This document shows, one piece after another, positions 1-8,167 of a stretch of 64,000 nt of DNA. Location: contig NZ_BMXT01000002.1 in NCBI RefSeq assembly GCF_014651895.1, forward strand, positions 1-64,000, in the 5' to 3' direction. The notes below the pieces were generated by a model. It did not search any database, was not told the origin of the DNA, and saw nothing but the letters and a program-made list of their open reading frames with translations. Both the position numbers and the translations under genes were made by a program. This DNA is from Rhodanobacter panaciterrae. GTDB taxonomy: Bacteria > Pseudomonadota > Gammaproteobacteria > Xanthomonadales > Rhodanobacteraceae. Numbering within the stretch: position 1 is the first letter of the stretch; the number at the start of each line of letters is the position of its first letter.

Positions 1-76
1 GATTCATTCATCCGGCATCTATCGACCAAGCATTCTCGGCTAGTTGCATGAGGAGTCCATACACGAATAGTTAGGC
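1..76 (-). other. attC site of cassette 3, cut by window edge
   Basis: On the minus strand a core GCCTAAC lies at 76-70. It is the exact complement of the GTTAGGC that begins cassette 3 at 475-469, so it should be the first core of this cassette's attC. The rest of the site runs left and its closing GTTRRRY core is probably just outside the window. It looks longer and less like the two complete sites, so only the first core is secure. Confidence 0.6.
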
Positions 77-456
77 CACGCCACGCCGCTAGGAGACGAT
101 GTTGAGCAACGCATAAGAAAGCGGCGCAGACGCAAACCCAATGAAAAACGAGCGTACAGATTAGATGGCCTAGGCACAAAGGCTAGTGCTATGCCGCCCA
201 AAAGAATCGCTGCGTAGGCAAAAAATGACATGACCCACATGGCATAGAACGCAAAAATATTCCCCTTGTCGGGGTTAAGCAGAAACGCTACCACTACGGC
301 TCCGTAGAGGAGCAATAACGGTGTCACCGCTCCTAAAACAACAATGACAAACTTACGAAGGCGTGGCGCGCGCAACATGACCACGATTGCAGTTGTAGGA
401 ACGCTGAGTTCGAACAATAGCGCGCCCCAAAGCATTTCGGTTTCCGAGACGGGCAT
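40..456 (-). CDS. Integron cassette 3 protein, predicted membrane protein of unknown function
   Basis: The protein has 138 residues from the ATG at 456, which lies 13 bases after the cassette boundary core, as is common for cassette genes. It is hydrophobic, with three likely membrane segments near residues 15-27, 36-60 and 68-93, followed by a short basic and Ser/Cys-rich tail. I do not recognise a family. The last codons extend past the proposed first core of the cassette's attC at 76, so the tail may be an artefact of reading into the recombination site. Base composition is lower in G+C than the chromosomal genes to the right, as expected for a captured cassette. An upstream in-frame start would run into the preceding attC and is not preferred. 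Confidence 0.6.
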   Translation of the reverse strand: MPVSETEMLWGALLFELSVPTTAIVVMLRAPRLRKFVIVVLGAVTPLLLLYGAVVVAFLLNPDKGNIFAFYAMWVMSFFAYAAILLGGIALAFVPRPSNLYARFSLGLRLRRFLMRCSTSSPSGVAWPNYSCMDSSCN

Positions 457-468
457 GGCTGTTCCTTG

Positions 469-524
469 GCCTAACGCCGGAATTAAGCGGCGGCGCAGCC
501 GTCCGCTTGAATGATTTGTTGGGC
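469..524 (-). other. attC recombination site of cassette 2
   Basis: This 56-base imperfect palindrome reads, on the minus strand, from the core GCCCAAC at 524-518 to the core GTTAGGC at 475-469. Between them AAGCGGACGGC and GCCGCCGCTT form the inner arms. The flanking words AATCATTCAAGC and CGTTAGGC are typical of attC sites. It separates the cassette 2 gene, which stops at 534, from the cassette 3 gene. Confidence 0.92.
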
Positions 525-533
525 GAACAGCGC

Positions 534-1106
534 TCAACCCTTGTCGTATACACGAATGTCCTTGCTCCAAGAAGCTGACGAGCTATCACTCTCGAAAACC
601 TCTACACGTACATTGCCAGCGCGCGCAAAAATAAGTTGCAGTTCAGCTCGACCTGATTCCGCGTTGAAATGCTGCACCGGCGAAGAAGTATTGTCCTGAT
701 ACTTGCTCATTACCCAGTTGGTGACACCGACCACGTTGTAATGCCAGGCGCCCGAGGTGTCGCTGAGGTACGCGTGTGGCGGGCCATGCAGCACCACGTG
801 AAGAGTCTCATTGTCGGGAATGTCCGCTCGCAATGATAATTCTTGCCCTACGAACGCATCGTGCGTCGTTGCCGCCAACAAATTTGGCCCGTGACGGCCA
901 TTCGCTACGTACTGAAACGTGCGAGGCGCAGACGCTTTTGTGCTTTGTTGGTCTGGGCTGCCGGCTCTTGCTTTTAGCAACTCGATTCTCTCGCGATAAA
1001 AGAGGTTGGCAGCGCCCCAGCCTGCGCCAAATGCGAGTACTACGAACGTGGCGAAACCCCAAGGGTTTGCAGTTACCCAACCCCAATTCTGCTGTAGCAA
1101 GTCCAT
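534..1106 (-). CDS. Integron cassette 2 protein, membrane-anchored, unknown function
   Basis: The 190-residue product has one N-terminal membrane segment (about residues 17-37) after a short stretch containing Trp and Asn. A polar, probably extracytoplasmic domain follows, rich in beta-type sequence and with few charges. No catalytic motif or known family is recognised. The ATG at 1106 lies about 28 bases inside the cassette boundary at 1140-1134, and the stop at 534 lies 10 bases before its attC, so the gene fills the cassette in the standard way. Its composition is AT-richer than the core genes. Expression would depend on a promoter near attI or within the cassette; none is obvious. Confidence 0.75.
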   Translation of the reverse strand: MDLLQQNWGWVTANPWGFATFVVLAFGAGWGAANLFYRERIELLKARAGSPDQQSTKASAPRTFQYVANGRHGPNLLAATTHDAFVGQELSLRADIPDNETLHVVLHGPPHAYLSDTSGAWHYNVVGVTNWVMSKYQDNTSSPVQHFNAESGRAELQLIFARAGNVRVEVFESDSSSASWSKDIRVYDKG

Positions 1107-1133
1107 CCTTCCCCCTCAGCTACAAGATTTGAC

Positions 1134-1190
1134 GCCCAACGCTGGAATTGAGCGGCGGCGTAGCCGTCCGCCTCGAATGACTGGTTAGCA
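1134..1190 (-). other. attC recombination site of cassette 1
   Basis: This 57-base imperfect palindrome reads, on the minus strand, from the core TGCTAAC (1190-1184) to GTTGGGC (1140-1134). The arms GGCGGACGGCTA and TAGCCGTCCGCC-like segments share their layout with the site at 469-524, so both belong to the same attC family. The first core TGCTAAC complements the start of cassette 1 at 1539-1533 at six of seven positions. Confidence 0.92.
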
Positions 1191-1197
1191 TGCAACC

Positions 1198-1527
1198 TTA
1201 GTCCCCGGACTTGAGATTGGCTACTGACAGAACCTTGAAGACCTTGAGCACATGCTTGGAAGCGCCGAGATTGCAGTAATGACCTTTGGGGCTGAGGCTG
1301 CCCTGGACGACAACCTCTGCGGTACCGGACTGAGCAGATCGAAGTTGCGCTTTAGCCATCTCGGCGCTGTTGACGCACCAAGCCTCATTGGAGCCTGCTG
1401 GTGTGAACGAGGAACTTTCAAAGTTGTAGAAATAGTTGCCCTTGAAGATCTTCGCCGGCGACTGCGTGGCACAACCGGCAAAGAGCAGACTTGCAGAAAG
1501 CAGCAACCCGATCGCGAGATTCTTCAT
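1198..1527 (-). CDS. Integron cassette 1 protein, predicted small lipoprotein
   Basis: The product has 109 residues from the ATG at 1527, only six bases after the attI/cassette junction core at 1539-1533. The N-terminus MKNLAIGLLLSASLLFAGC is a lipoprotein signal with lipobox LFAGC, so the mature protein would be acylated on that Cys and envelope-attached. The mature part (about 90 residues) contains three further Cys and repeated Ser/Ala-rich stretches. I do not recognise its family. A longer frame opens at 1599, but it would start inside attI and is rejected. As the first cassette after attI it is the most recently acquired of the three and should be the best expressed. Confidence 0.8.
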   Translation of the reverse strand: MKNLAIGLLLSASLLFAGCATQSPAKIFKGNYFYNFESSSFTPAGSNEAWCVNSAEMAKAQLRSAQSGTAEVVVQGSLSPKGHYCNLGASKHVLKVFKVLSVANLKSGD

Positions 1528-1532
1528 TTGCA

Positions 1533-1699
1533 CGCTAACGCTAAGTAGACCCCAGAAATGGAGTGTTGCACGGAGTATGCAGACATCGGTCAATGCCACA
1601 CAAGGGACAACTTCCTACAAGAGTTCAAGCCTTTGCACCGCTGCGCGACTCTGCGCAAGCGGGCAAGCTGCTGGCGTTATCTGATGATTTTGAGGGTGT
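1533..1699 (-). other. attI primary recombination site and intI upstream region
   Basis: The interval between the intI start codon (1700) and the first cassette holds attI. On the minus strand it ends in GGGTCTACT-T-AGCGTTAGCG, and the crossover core GTTAGCG lies at 1539-1533. Its ends, namely the intI-proximal words TACACCC, AAAATC and TCAGATAAC and the cassette-proximal GCAACAC, GGGTCTACT and AGCGTTAGC, recur in the same order at 44266-44418, which supports the call. The cassette promoter should also lie here or within the start of intI, but I cannot place it with confidence. Confidence 0.75.
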
Positions 1700-2698
1700 A
1701 TGAGTTACGCAGGTGAAAGTGCGGGTGTAACGGGGACGAAAACGCCGCGGTTGCTGGATCAAGTGCGTGCGCGTTTGCGGTTGAGGCACTACAGCTTGCG
1801 AACGGAGCAGGCGTATATCGGCTGGATTCGGCGCTTCATTCTGGCGAATGACAAGCGGCATCCGCGTGACATGGGTGCGGCCGAGGTCGAGGGTTTTCTC
1901 AGCACGCTGGCGACCCAGGGACAAGTTGCCGCCGGCACCCAGAACCAAGCGCTTTCGGCGCTGCTGTTTCTGTATCGGGAAGTCCTGTCGATCGAGTTGC
2001 CGTGGATGGAAACGATCGTGCGCGCCAAGCGCTCGCAGCGGGTGCCTGTGGTGCTTTCGCGTGATGAGGTGAGTCGACTACTGGCGTTGATGGACGGTTG
2101 CTTCGCGCTGATGGCGTCGCTGTTGTATGGATCAGGCATGCGCTTGATGGAGTGCGTGCGCCTGCGCGTCAAGGATGTGGATTTCGAACTCAACCAGATC
2201 TGCGTCCGGAACGGCAAGGGCGGCAAGGATCGGCACGTGCCGCTGCCGCAGCGGCTACGCGAGTTGCTGCGCGCACAACTGGAGCGGGTCAAGCTGATCC
2301 ATCAGCAGGATCTGGACGCGGGCCACGGCTCGGTGTGGCTGCCGGATGCGCTCGCGCGCAAGTATCCGTCAGCGCCGCGCGAGCCTGGTTGGCAATATGT
2401 ATTTCCCTCGAGCCAGCTTTCGCGCGACCCACGCGGCGGCGCGTGGCGACGTCATCACGTGGATGAAAGCGGTCTGCAGCGTGCGGTGCGTGCGGCACGC
2501 ATCAAAGCGCATATCGTCAAGCCGGCCACCTGCCACACCTTGCGCCATTCGTTCGCCACACACCTGCTCGAAGCAGGCCAGGACATTCGCACCATCCAGG
2601 AACTGCTCGGCCACAAGGACGTGGCGACCACGCAGATCTACACGCATGTGCTCAACCGCGGTGGCCACGGCGTGCTGAGTCCGCTGGATCGCGGCTGA
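1700..2698 (+). CDS. intI: Integron integrase (tyrosine recombinase)
   Basis: IntI catalyses attI x attC and attC x attC recombination and so captures and shuffles cassettes. The 332 residues match the usual family length. A SAM-like core-binding domain occupies roughly residues 15-105. The catalytic domain shows Arg148 (in GSGMR), the conserved basic loop GKGGKDR at 172-178, His279 and Arg282 (in CHTLRHS), His305 (in LLGH) and the nucleophile Tyr314. The extra segment that separates integron integrases from XerC/D lies between them at about 212-265 ([15 protein letters not shown] and following). All key residues are present and no frameshift is seen, so the enzyme looks functional. The ATG at 1700 follows GAGGG. 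The array of cassettes lies on its 5' side, as in other integrons. Confidence 0.96.
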   Translation: MSYAGESAGVTGTKTPRLLDQVRARLRLRHYSLRTEQAYIGWIRRFILANDKRHPRDMGAAEVEGFLSTLATQGQVAAGTQNQALSALLFLYREVLSIELPWMETIVRAKRSQRVPVVLSRDEVSRLLALMDGCFALMASLLYGSGMRLMECVRLRVKDVDFELNQICVRNGKGGKDRHVPLPQRLRELLRAQLERVKLIHQQDLDAGHGSVWLPDALARKYPSAPREPGWQYVFPSSQLSRDPRGGAWRRHHVDESGLQRAVRAARIKAHIVKPATCHTLRHSFATHLLEAGQDIRTIQELLGHKDVATTQIYTHVLNRGGHGVLSPLDRG

Positions 2699-2718
2699 GC
2701 GCTGCGGTTACGAACGCC

Positions 2719-4707
2719 TCAATGGAACTGGTCGCTGGCCGGCACCCACGAACTGGATGGTGACGCGGGCGTGCTGGACGGCTTGACCGGCAGCACGATG
2801 CCTTCGCAACCGGGCGGCGGCGGGCCGCCGGCGACGCGGGCGGCGGCGCATTCGGCGCCGTTGTCGAACTTGATCATCGGCGTCGGAGCGGCGCTGCTGG
2901 CCGCCGGCGCAGGCGATGCCACCGGATTGGCGGGAGCGAGGTGCAGGCGATCGTAGACTTTCGCATCGAGTGGCTTGGCCGGCGGATCGGGATTCTTGCA
3001 GCCGAGCAGCGACATCGGCAGCAGCGGCATCACCGCGCATTCGACGCGCACGCCACGCGGCAGATGGAAGGTGTGCTTGACCGTGGTTTTTTCCACGGCA
3101 TGACGCAGCGCGGTGTCGATCGAACTCTCGCCCTCGGGAGTCCAGTCCTGATTGAAGCGGGTCGCTTGATAGCCGATGTTCGGCGTGCCGTGACTCATGA
3201 TCGCGGTATCGCCGCGCGGCTTCAGCTGCACGTACTCGCCAAGCTCGCCGTGCTTCTCGCCCTGATCGGCACCGGGTTGATTGCCGCCGGGCTGACCGCT
3301 GCCCTGCTGTTTGCCGGTGCTGCCCTTGTCGCTGCCCTGCCCGGTTTTCGGCGATGCGGCGGTGTTTTTGCCGGTGTCTGCTTCCGGTGCGGCGACCACG
3401 CCATTGGGTTCACCCGGCGTGGCGGTGTCGCTGCCTTGCGGCGTGGCATCGGGGGCGCGGCTGACGTCGCGCCCGTTGTCGCGGTCGGCCGGGCTCGGGC
3501 TGACCTCGTGTGCGGCAGGCTGTTCGGTGGTTGTGGGCGACGGCGACTGTGCCGGCTTGCTCGCGGTGGTGGTCGCTGGTGTGGCCGCGGCCGCGATCGC
3601 GGCTGGCGCGTTCAACTGCGGTCGCTCGATGGACGGCTGGATCGCTGGCGTATGTGCGGTGTCCGCCACCTCGATCTTCACGCTCGGTGCCTGCGCTTCG
3701 GTGCGTGCCGGTGGCGCGGGCGTCAGCGGCACCGCTTCGAGTTCGGCTTCGGCCACTTCGATCGCCGGCGCCTGCACCTGCGGTTTCTCATTCGGCACGG
3801 TCGGCGTCGGCGCACTCATTGACGTCTGCAGATTCACGCTCGGTGATGGCTGGGCCGGCAACGGAACCGGCTGCAACTCGGGCACCGGTGGTGCCGCGGC
3901 CATCTCCGCGTGAGCCGGTACCACGCTGACCGGCGCCGCAGTTTTCGGCACCTCGGCATTCAACGCGATGCTGCTCACGCTGATCGGTGGCAGTGATTGC
4001 GGCGGCACTTCCGGCATGGCCAGCGAAGCCGGTGGCTGCAACGGCTGATTGCCTTCCAGTTGCGGCTTGCGCACCGATTCGGGCTGGAACTTCGGTGGCA
4101 CTGGCGGCTGCAAGGTCGGCGTCGGCAGCACCACCGGCGGTGGTTCGCCGGCCAGCGGGATCGGCTGCAGCGCAGGTGTCGGTGCCGGCTTCGGCAGACT
4201 CACTGGCGGCGGTGGCGCGGCTACCGGTTTCGGGGCCGGTGCATGCGACTTGGCGACCTTGGCAAGCACCGGCGTCGCGGCAGCCGGCGCCGGTGCTGCC
4301 GCCACCGCAGCCTGCGTATACGCGCTGCGCTCGCTGCTCGACGCGGCCTGGCTGCTGCGACCTTGATGCCGCGGCCCGCGTTCTTTCGGCGGGGTGCCGC
4401 GCACCGGTGGTGGCGGTGGCGGCTCGGGCGGTTCGATCAGGCGTACCTGCAAGAACTGCAGCTTCGACTCCGGCGGTGGCGTCAGCTCGTAAGCCGGCCC
4501 CAGCACGAAGCTCAACAGAAACACGATATGCACCAGCAGTGCACCGATCGCGGCGAGTGCGTGCAGGCCACGCTCGCGTGGACGCTGGCGGGTACGCTGA
4601 TGGTAGACCCGCGCCCGGCTGGCCGCCGCCAGTGGCGAGTTCAGCATGATCCGCGCGGGGTTGGCGGAACGGCCAGCAGCAGGTTGGTCCGGGGGTGGCA
4701 AGGGCAT
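2719..4707 (-). CDS. TonB-like proline-rich envelope protein (paralogue of the next gene)
   Basis: The 662-residue protein (from the ATG at 4707) has a short basic N-terminus, one membrane segment near residues 45-70 with a His as in TonB-type anchors, and then more than 350 residues very rich in Pro, Ala, Val and Gln that should span the periplasm. A conserved C-terminal domain follows, with GEYVQLKPRGDTAIM, then YQATRF, RHAVEK and LPRGVRVEC. The same C-terminal domain occurs in the gene at 4749-5543, so the two are tandem paralogues. Related proteins are, from memory, annotated in Xanthomonads as transmembrane repetitive proteins. Function is unknown; energy coupling or envelope spanning is only suggested by the architecture. 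The start is uncertain: an ATG at 4743, six bases after the preceding stop, is also possible. Confidence 0.7.
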   Translation of the reverse strand: MPLPPPDQPAAGRSANPARIMLNSPLAAASRARVYHQRTRQRPRERGLHALAAIGALLVHIVFLLSFVLGPAYELTPPPESKLQFLQVRLIEPPEPPPPPPVRGTPPKERGPRHQGRSSQAASSSERSAYTQAAVAAAPAPAAATPVLAKVAKSHAPAPKPVAAPPPPVSLPKPAPTPALQPIPLAGEPPPVVLPTPTLQPPVPPKFQPESVRKPQLEGNQPLQPPASLAMPEVPPQSLPPISVSSIALNAEVPKTAAPVSVVPAHAEMAAAPPVPELQPVPLPAQPSPSVNLQTSMSAPTPTVPNEKPQVQAPAIEVAEAELEAVPLTPAPPARTEAQAPSVKIEVADTAHTPAIQPSIERPQLNAPAAIAAAATPATTTASKPAQSPSPTTTEQPAAHEVSPSPADRDNGRDVSRAPDATPQGSDTATPGEPNGVVAAPEADTGKNTAASPKTGQGSDKGSTGKQQGSGQPGGNQPGADQGEKHGELGEYVQLKPRGDTAIMSHGTPNIGYQATRFNQDWTPEGESSIDTALRHAVEKTTVKHTFHLPRGVRVECAVMPLLPMSLLGCKNPDPPAKPLDAKVYDRLHLAPANPVASPAPAASSAAPTPMIKFDNGAECAAARVAGGPPPPGCEGIVLPVKPSSTPASPSSSWVPASDQFH

Positions 4708-4748
4708 GCGGCCAGTGTAACGGGCGCGGCCGCCGTTCCGCATGACAC

Positions 4749-5543
4749 TCAGTGGGCCGCGGCGGCACTCTTGGCACGTTCGCGCAGCTCGGTGTCGACC
4801 GCACGATTCGGCGTATCGACCGGGCAACCCCACTCCAGTGGTTTGCCGGCGCGATACATCGCGATGCAGGACTCGACGCTGGGCGGCTTCGGCGCGTGCG
4901 CCTCGCCATCCAGCGACGTCGCCGGCGCCATGCTGAGACGCTCGTCACCGTCCTTGGCCGAAGGCGGTGCTGGCGGATTGATGCAATTCGGGGTCGGAAT
5001 GCCCAGCAGCGTCATGCACTTCAGATGCACACCACCGGGCAGATTCACGTCTGTCTTGTTTATCACCTTGTCGACCACATGCCGAACCGCCGCGCCGCCG
5101 AGAGTTTCATCCGGCGGCGGAAAGTACTGCTCGAAGCGCGTCGCCTTGTACTTGATCGGGTCGCTGTGCTGCATGACCCGCGCATCGCCTTGCGGCAGGT
5201 TCTGCACATAGCCGGGCGCGGGTGCGCTGGCGACCGCTGCCGGCAGCAGCGGCTGGCCCTGCTCGTCATACAGTCGCGCCGTGGCGGCCGGCTTGGGCGT
5301 TGGCAGCTGGATGGTCATGGCGTCCTTCGCGACCGGCTCAGGCGGTCTCGGCCGCACCACGGGTTTCGGTGGCGGCGGCAGCGCCTGCGCGGGTGGCAGC
5401 GCGGTCACCGCCGTGGGTGAGCGGGCGATGAAACGTATCTGCAGTACCTCCTCGGCTTGCGGCGCCACCAATGCGATCGGCCGCGGCCGCATGCCGTACC
5501 AGATCACCACGACGAACAGCGTATGCAGCAACACCGCCACCAC
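4749..5543 (-). CDS. TonB-like envelope protein, short paralogue; start uncertain
   Basis: At least 264 residues are coded from a GTG at 5543. The start lies inside the membrane segment (VVAVLLHTLFVVVIWYG), so the true N-terminus is probably further upstream. The frame stays open to the stop at 5732-5730 and encodes a basic stretch ending in a run of Arg and His just before the membrane segment, but holds no ATG, GTG or TTG there. After the anchor come about 60 Pro-rich residues and then the C-terminal domain shared with the neighbour at 2719: YVQNLPQGDARVMQHS, YKATRFEQ, VRHVVDK, LPGGVHLKC. The paralogues are six bases apart or less, depending on the start, and are likely cotranscribed. Function is unknown. 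Confidence 0.7.
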   Translation of the reverse strand: MVAVLLHTLFVVVIWYGMRPRPIALVAPQAEEVLQIRFIARSPTAVTALPPAQALPPPPKPVVRPRPPEPVAKDAMTIQLPTPKPAATARLYDEQGQPLLPAAVASAPAPGYVQNLPQGDARVMQHSDPIKYKATRFEQYFPPPDETLGGAAVRHVVDKVINKTDVNLPGGVHLKCMTLLGIPTPNCINPPAPPSAKDGDERLSMAPATSLDGEAHAPKPPSVESCIAMYRAGKPLEWGCPVDTPNRAVDTELRERAKSAAAAH

Positions 5544-6051
5544 CAGCGCCAGCCAGTGCTGCCGACGCTCGTGTCGCGGCTCGCGCCAGCGCCGCTGTCG
5601 CAGCCGCGCCTGGGTCGAGCCGTCCAGCGGCGTCAGTCCGCCATCCGGCTGATCCTGACCTGACTGGTTCGGGCTCGGCCATGACTGGCGCTGATGTGCG
5701 ACCTGCGACGGACGGACGATAACGGTGCCTCACGGGATGCGGATGGCGATGGGCAGGATGCCGGATGGCGCTTGAACCCCGGCGCACCGGCCAGCGGATG
5801 CATGCGTGGGTGGCACGCGCACTACAGACCACCGCAACACGCCGCCGGTTCCCCGCACTGCAGCTTGACCGCATCGGCGGTTCGCTCAAGTCTAGGCGGG
5901 TGGCGCCACGCGCCACTCCGCCATGACCGCCTTCGCCCCGCACTTGTGAAGGACGACCATGACGGCCCGCCATCGTCAGCCGCCAACGCGCGGCCTCATG
6001 CGGCGCCGTTCATGCCACGAGGCCACGCCCTGCTTTGAGGAGGGTCGCATC
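5544..6051. other. About 500-base region without a confident gene
   Basis: The left part (5544-5729) holds the in-frame, start-less extension of the minus-strand TonB-like gene. An out-of-frame ATG at 5682 begins a short reading MAEPEPV that would join that frame only through a one-base shift. From 5730 to 6036 I see no convincing gene, RNA or palindrome. The plus-strand frame open from 5959 has no ribosome site and is taken as the leader of the EF-G-like gene, whose Shine-Dalgarno is at 6037-6044. Confidence 0.5.
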
Positions 6052-8091
6052 GTGTCGTACACCACGGAAAATATCCGCAACATCGCGTTCGCCGGTCACG
6101 CCGGCGTGGGCAAGACCACGCTGTTCGAAGCGCTGCTGCAGGCCGGTGGCGCGATCCAGGCGCCAGGCACGGTCGAGCGCGGCAACACCGTATCGGACAC
6201 CGACAGCCAGGAAAAGGCACGTGTGCACTCGATCGACACCTGCATCGCCCATCTCGATCGCGGCGACTGTCACCTCAACCTGATCGATACTGCCGGCTAT
6301 GCCGATTTCCGCGGCGCCACGCTGGCCGCGCTGGCCGCGGTGGAAACCGTGGCGATCGTGGTCAATGCGATCAACGGCATCGAGTACGGCACCCGCCGCA
6401 TGATGATGCACGCGAAGCAGCGCGGACTGGCACGCGTATTGGTGATCAACAAGATCGACTTCGACGGCGCCAACCTGGCCGCCGTGGTGGACGCGCTGCG
6501 CGAGGAGTTCGGCAACGAATGCCTGCCGGTGAACCTGCCGACCGGGCGCGGCAGCCGCGTGCTGGACTGCTTCTTCCACAGCGAAGGCGCTACCGATTTT
6601 TCCTCGCTGGCCGAGGCGCATCAGCGCATTCTCGACCAGGTTGTCGAGATCAACGAAACCGTGATGGGCCAGTACCTCGACGCCGGCGAAGGCGCGCTGA
6701 CCCCGCAGCAATTGCACGATGCGTTCGAGCAGTGCCTGCGCGAAGGTCACCTGGTGCCGATCTGCTTCGTCAGTGCGCGCACCGGCGCCGGCATCAACGA
6801 ATTGCTGGATGTCGCCACGCGGCTGCTGCCGAATCCGGCCGAGGGCAATCCGCCGCCGTTCACGCGCGGCGATGGCACGCCGCTGGCAGTCAGCGCCGAC
6901 CCGGCCAGTCATGTGATCGCCGACGTGTTCAAGATCGTCAACGATCCGTTCGTGGGCAAACTCGGCGTGTTCCGCGTGTGGCAGGGCACCATCCGTCGCG
7001 ACAGCCAGCTGCTGGTCGACGATGGCCGCAAGCCGTTCAAGGTCGGCCACCTGTTCCGGCTGCAGGGCAAGTCGCATGTGGAGATCGAAGTGGCGATCCC
7101 CGGCGATATCGCCGCGGTGGCGAAGATCGAGGAGATCCACTTCGATGCGGTGCTGCACGACTCGCACGACGAGGATCAGATCACGCTGGCGCCGTTGACG
7201 TTTCCGTCGCCGATGTTCGGCCTCGCATTGGAGCCGAAGCACAAAGGGCAGGAGCAGAAACTTTCCAATGCGCTGGGGCGGCTGGCCGAGGAGGATCCAT
7301 GCTTTCGCGTCGAGCACCACAAGGAGCTCAACGAGACCGTGGTGCGTGGGCTGTCCGACCTGCATCTGAAGGTGATGCTGGAGCGCATGCGCGAACGCTA
7401 CGGCGTCGAGGTGGCAACCCATCCGCCGCGGATCGCCTATCGCGAAACCATCGCCGGCCACGCCGAGGGCCATCACAAGCACAAGAAGCAGACCGGCGGC
7501 GCCGGCCAATTCGGCGAGGTGTTCCTGCGGGTGGAACCGCTGGAGCGTGGCACCGGTTTCGAGTTCGTCGACGCGGTGAAGGGCGGCGTGATTCCCGGCC
7601 AATTCCTGCCTGCGATCGAGAAAGGCGTGCGCCAGGCGATGGAACACGGCGCCGTCGCCGGCTACCCGTTGCAGGATCTGCGGGTGACCGTCTACGACGG
7701 CAAATACCATCCGGTCGATTCGAAGGAAGTCGCCTTCATCAGCGCCGGCAAGAAGGCGTTTCTCGATGCGATCGTCAAGGCGCGACCGATCGTGCTGGAA
7801 CCGATCGTCAACGTCGAGGTGGCGATACCCGAGCACAACGTCGGCGACGTCACCGGCGGTCTCGCCGGCAAGCGCGCGCGCATCATGGGCACCGATAGCC
7901 AGCGCGGCGGCGAGCTGGTGATCAAGGCGCAGGCCCCGCTGGCCGAACTGGTCGACTACCCGACCGAACTGAAGTCGATGACCGGCGGTCGCGGCCGTTA
8001 CAGCCTCGACCTCAGCCACTACGAAGCGGTGCCGTCGAACGTGCAGAAGCAGCTCAGCGAAGCATGGAAGCCGCACGTGGAAGAGGATTGA
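6052..8091 (+). CDS. Elongation factor G paralogue (EF-G-like translational GTPase)
   Basis: The 679-residue protein has the EF-G domain order: a GTPase domain with P-loop GHAGVGKTT near the N-terminus, DTAGYADF (G3), NKIDF (G4) and SARTG (G5), then domains II, III, IV (with KKQTGGAGQFGEV and the VDSKEVAF loop) and V. Such shorter EF-G-like proteins are paralogues of the main fusA product, which normally sits in the str operon with rpsL, rpsG and tuf; none of those genes are here. The role may be auxiliary translocation or ribosome recycling, but this is not shown. The GTG start at 6052 is chosen because GAGGAGGG lies seven bases upstream at 6037-6044. The frame remains open to 5959 without such a signal. 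Confidence 0.88.
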   Translation: MSYTTENIRNIAFAGHAGVGKTTLFEALLQAGGAIQAPGTVERGNTVSDTDSQEKARVHSIDTCIAHLDRGDCHLNLIDTAGYADFRGATLAALAAVETVAIVVNAINGIEYGTRRMMMHAKQRGLARVLVINKIDFDGANLAAVVDALREEFGNECLPVNLPTGRGSRVLDCFFHSEGATDFSSLAEAHQRILDQVVEINETVMGQYLDAGEGALTPQQLHDAFEQCLREGHLVPICFVSARTGAGINELLDVATRLLPNPAEGNPPPFTRGDGTPLAVSADPASHVIADVFKIVNDPFVGKLGVFRVWQGTIRRDSQLLVDDGRKPFKVGHLFRLQGKSHVEIEVAIPGDIAAVAKIEEIHFDAVLHDSHDEDQITLAPLTFPSPMFGLALEPKHKGQEQKLSNALGRLAEEDPCFRVEHHKELNETVVRGLSDLHLKVMLERMRERYGVEVATHPPRIAYRETIAGHAEGHHKHKKQTGGAGQFGEVFLRVEPLERGTGFEFVDAVKGGVIPGQFLPAIEKGVRQAMEHGAVAGYPLQDLRVTVYDGKYHPVDSKEVAFISAGKKAFLDAIVKARPIVLEPIVNVEVAIPEHNVGDVTGGLAGKRARIMGTDSQRGGELVIKAQAPLAELVDYPTELKSMTGGRGRYSLDLSHYEAVPSNVQKQLSEAWKPHVEED

Positions 8092-8167
8092 CGGGTGACC
8101 GCCGCGCTCACGCGGATCCGGCATCGTGCCATGCTGGGTCCACCTGCCGACCGCCACGGAGAAACCC

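Larger units (their letters stand above)
1..2698. mobile_element. Chromosomal integron: intI, attI and three leftward gene cassettes
   Basis: The integrase gene reads rightward from 1700, and an AT-richer cassette array reads leftward from the attI junction at 1539, the usual divergent layout of an integron. Each cassette can be checked internally because the 7-base core at its start should be the complement of the first core of its own attC. Cassette 1 starts GTTAGCG and its attC opens TGCTAAC (6 of 7). Cassette 2 starts GTTGGGC and its attC opens GCCCAAC (7 of 7). Cassette 3 starts GTTAGGC and its attC opens GCCTAAC (7 of 7). The array runs off the left edge of the window. Confidence 0.92.

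Noticed and set aside
1528..1599. N-terminal extension of the cassette 1 lipoprotein
   Set aside because: The added codons lie inside attI and would place residues before a clear lipoprotein signal.
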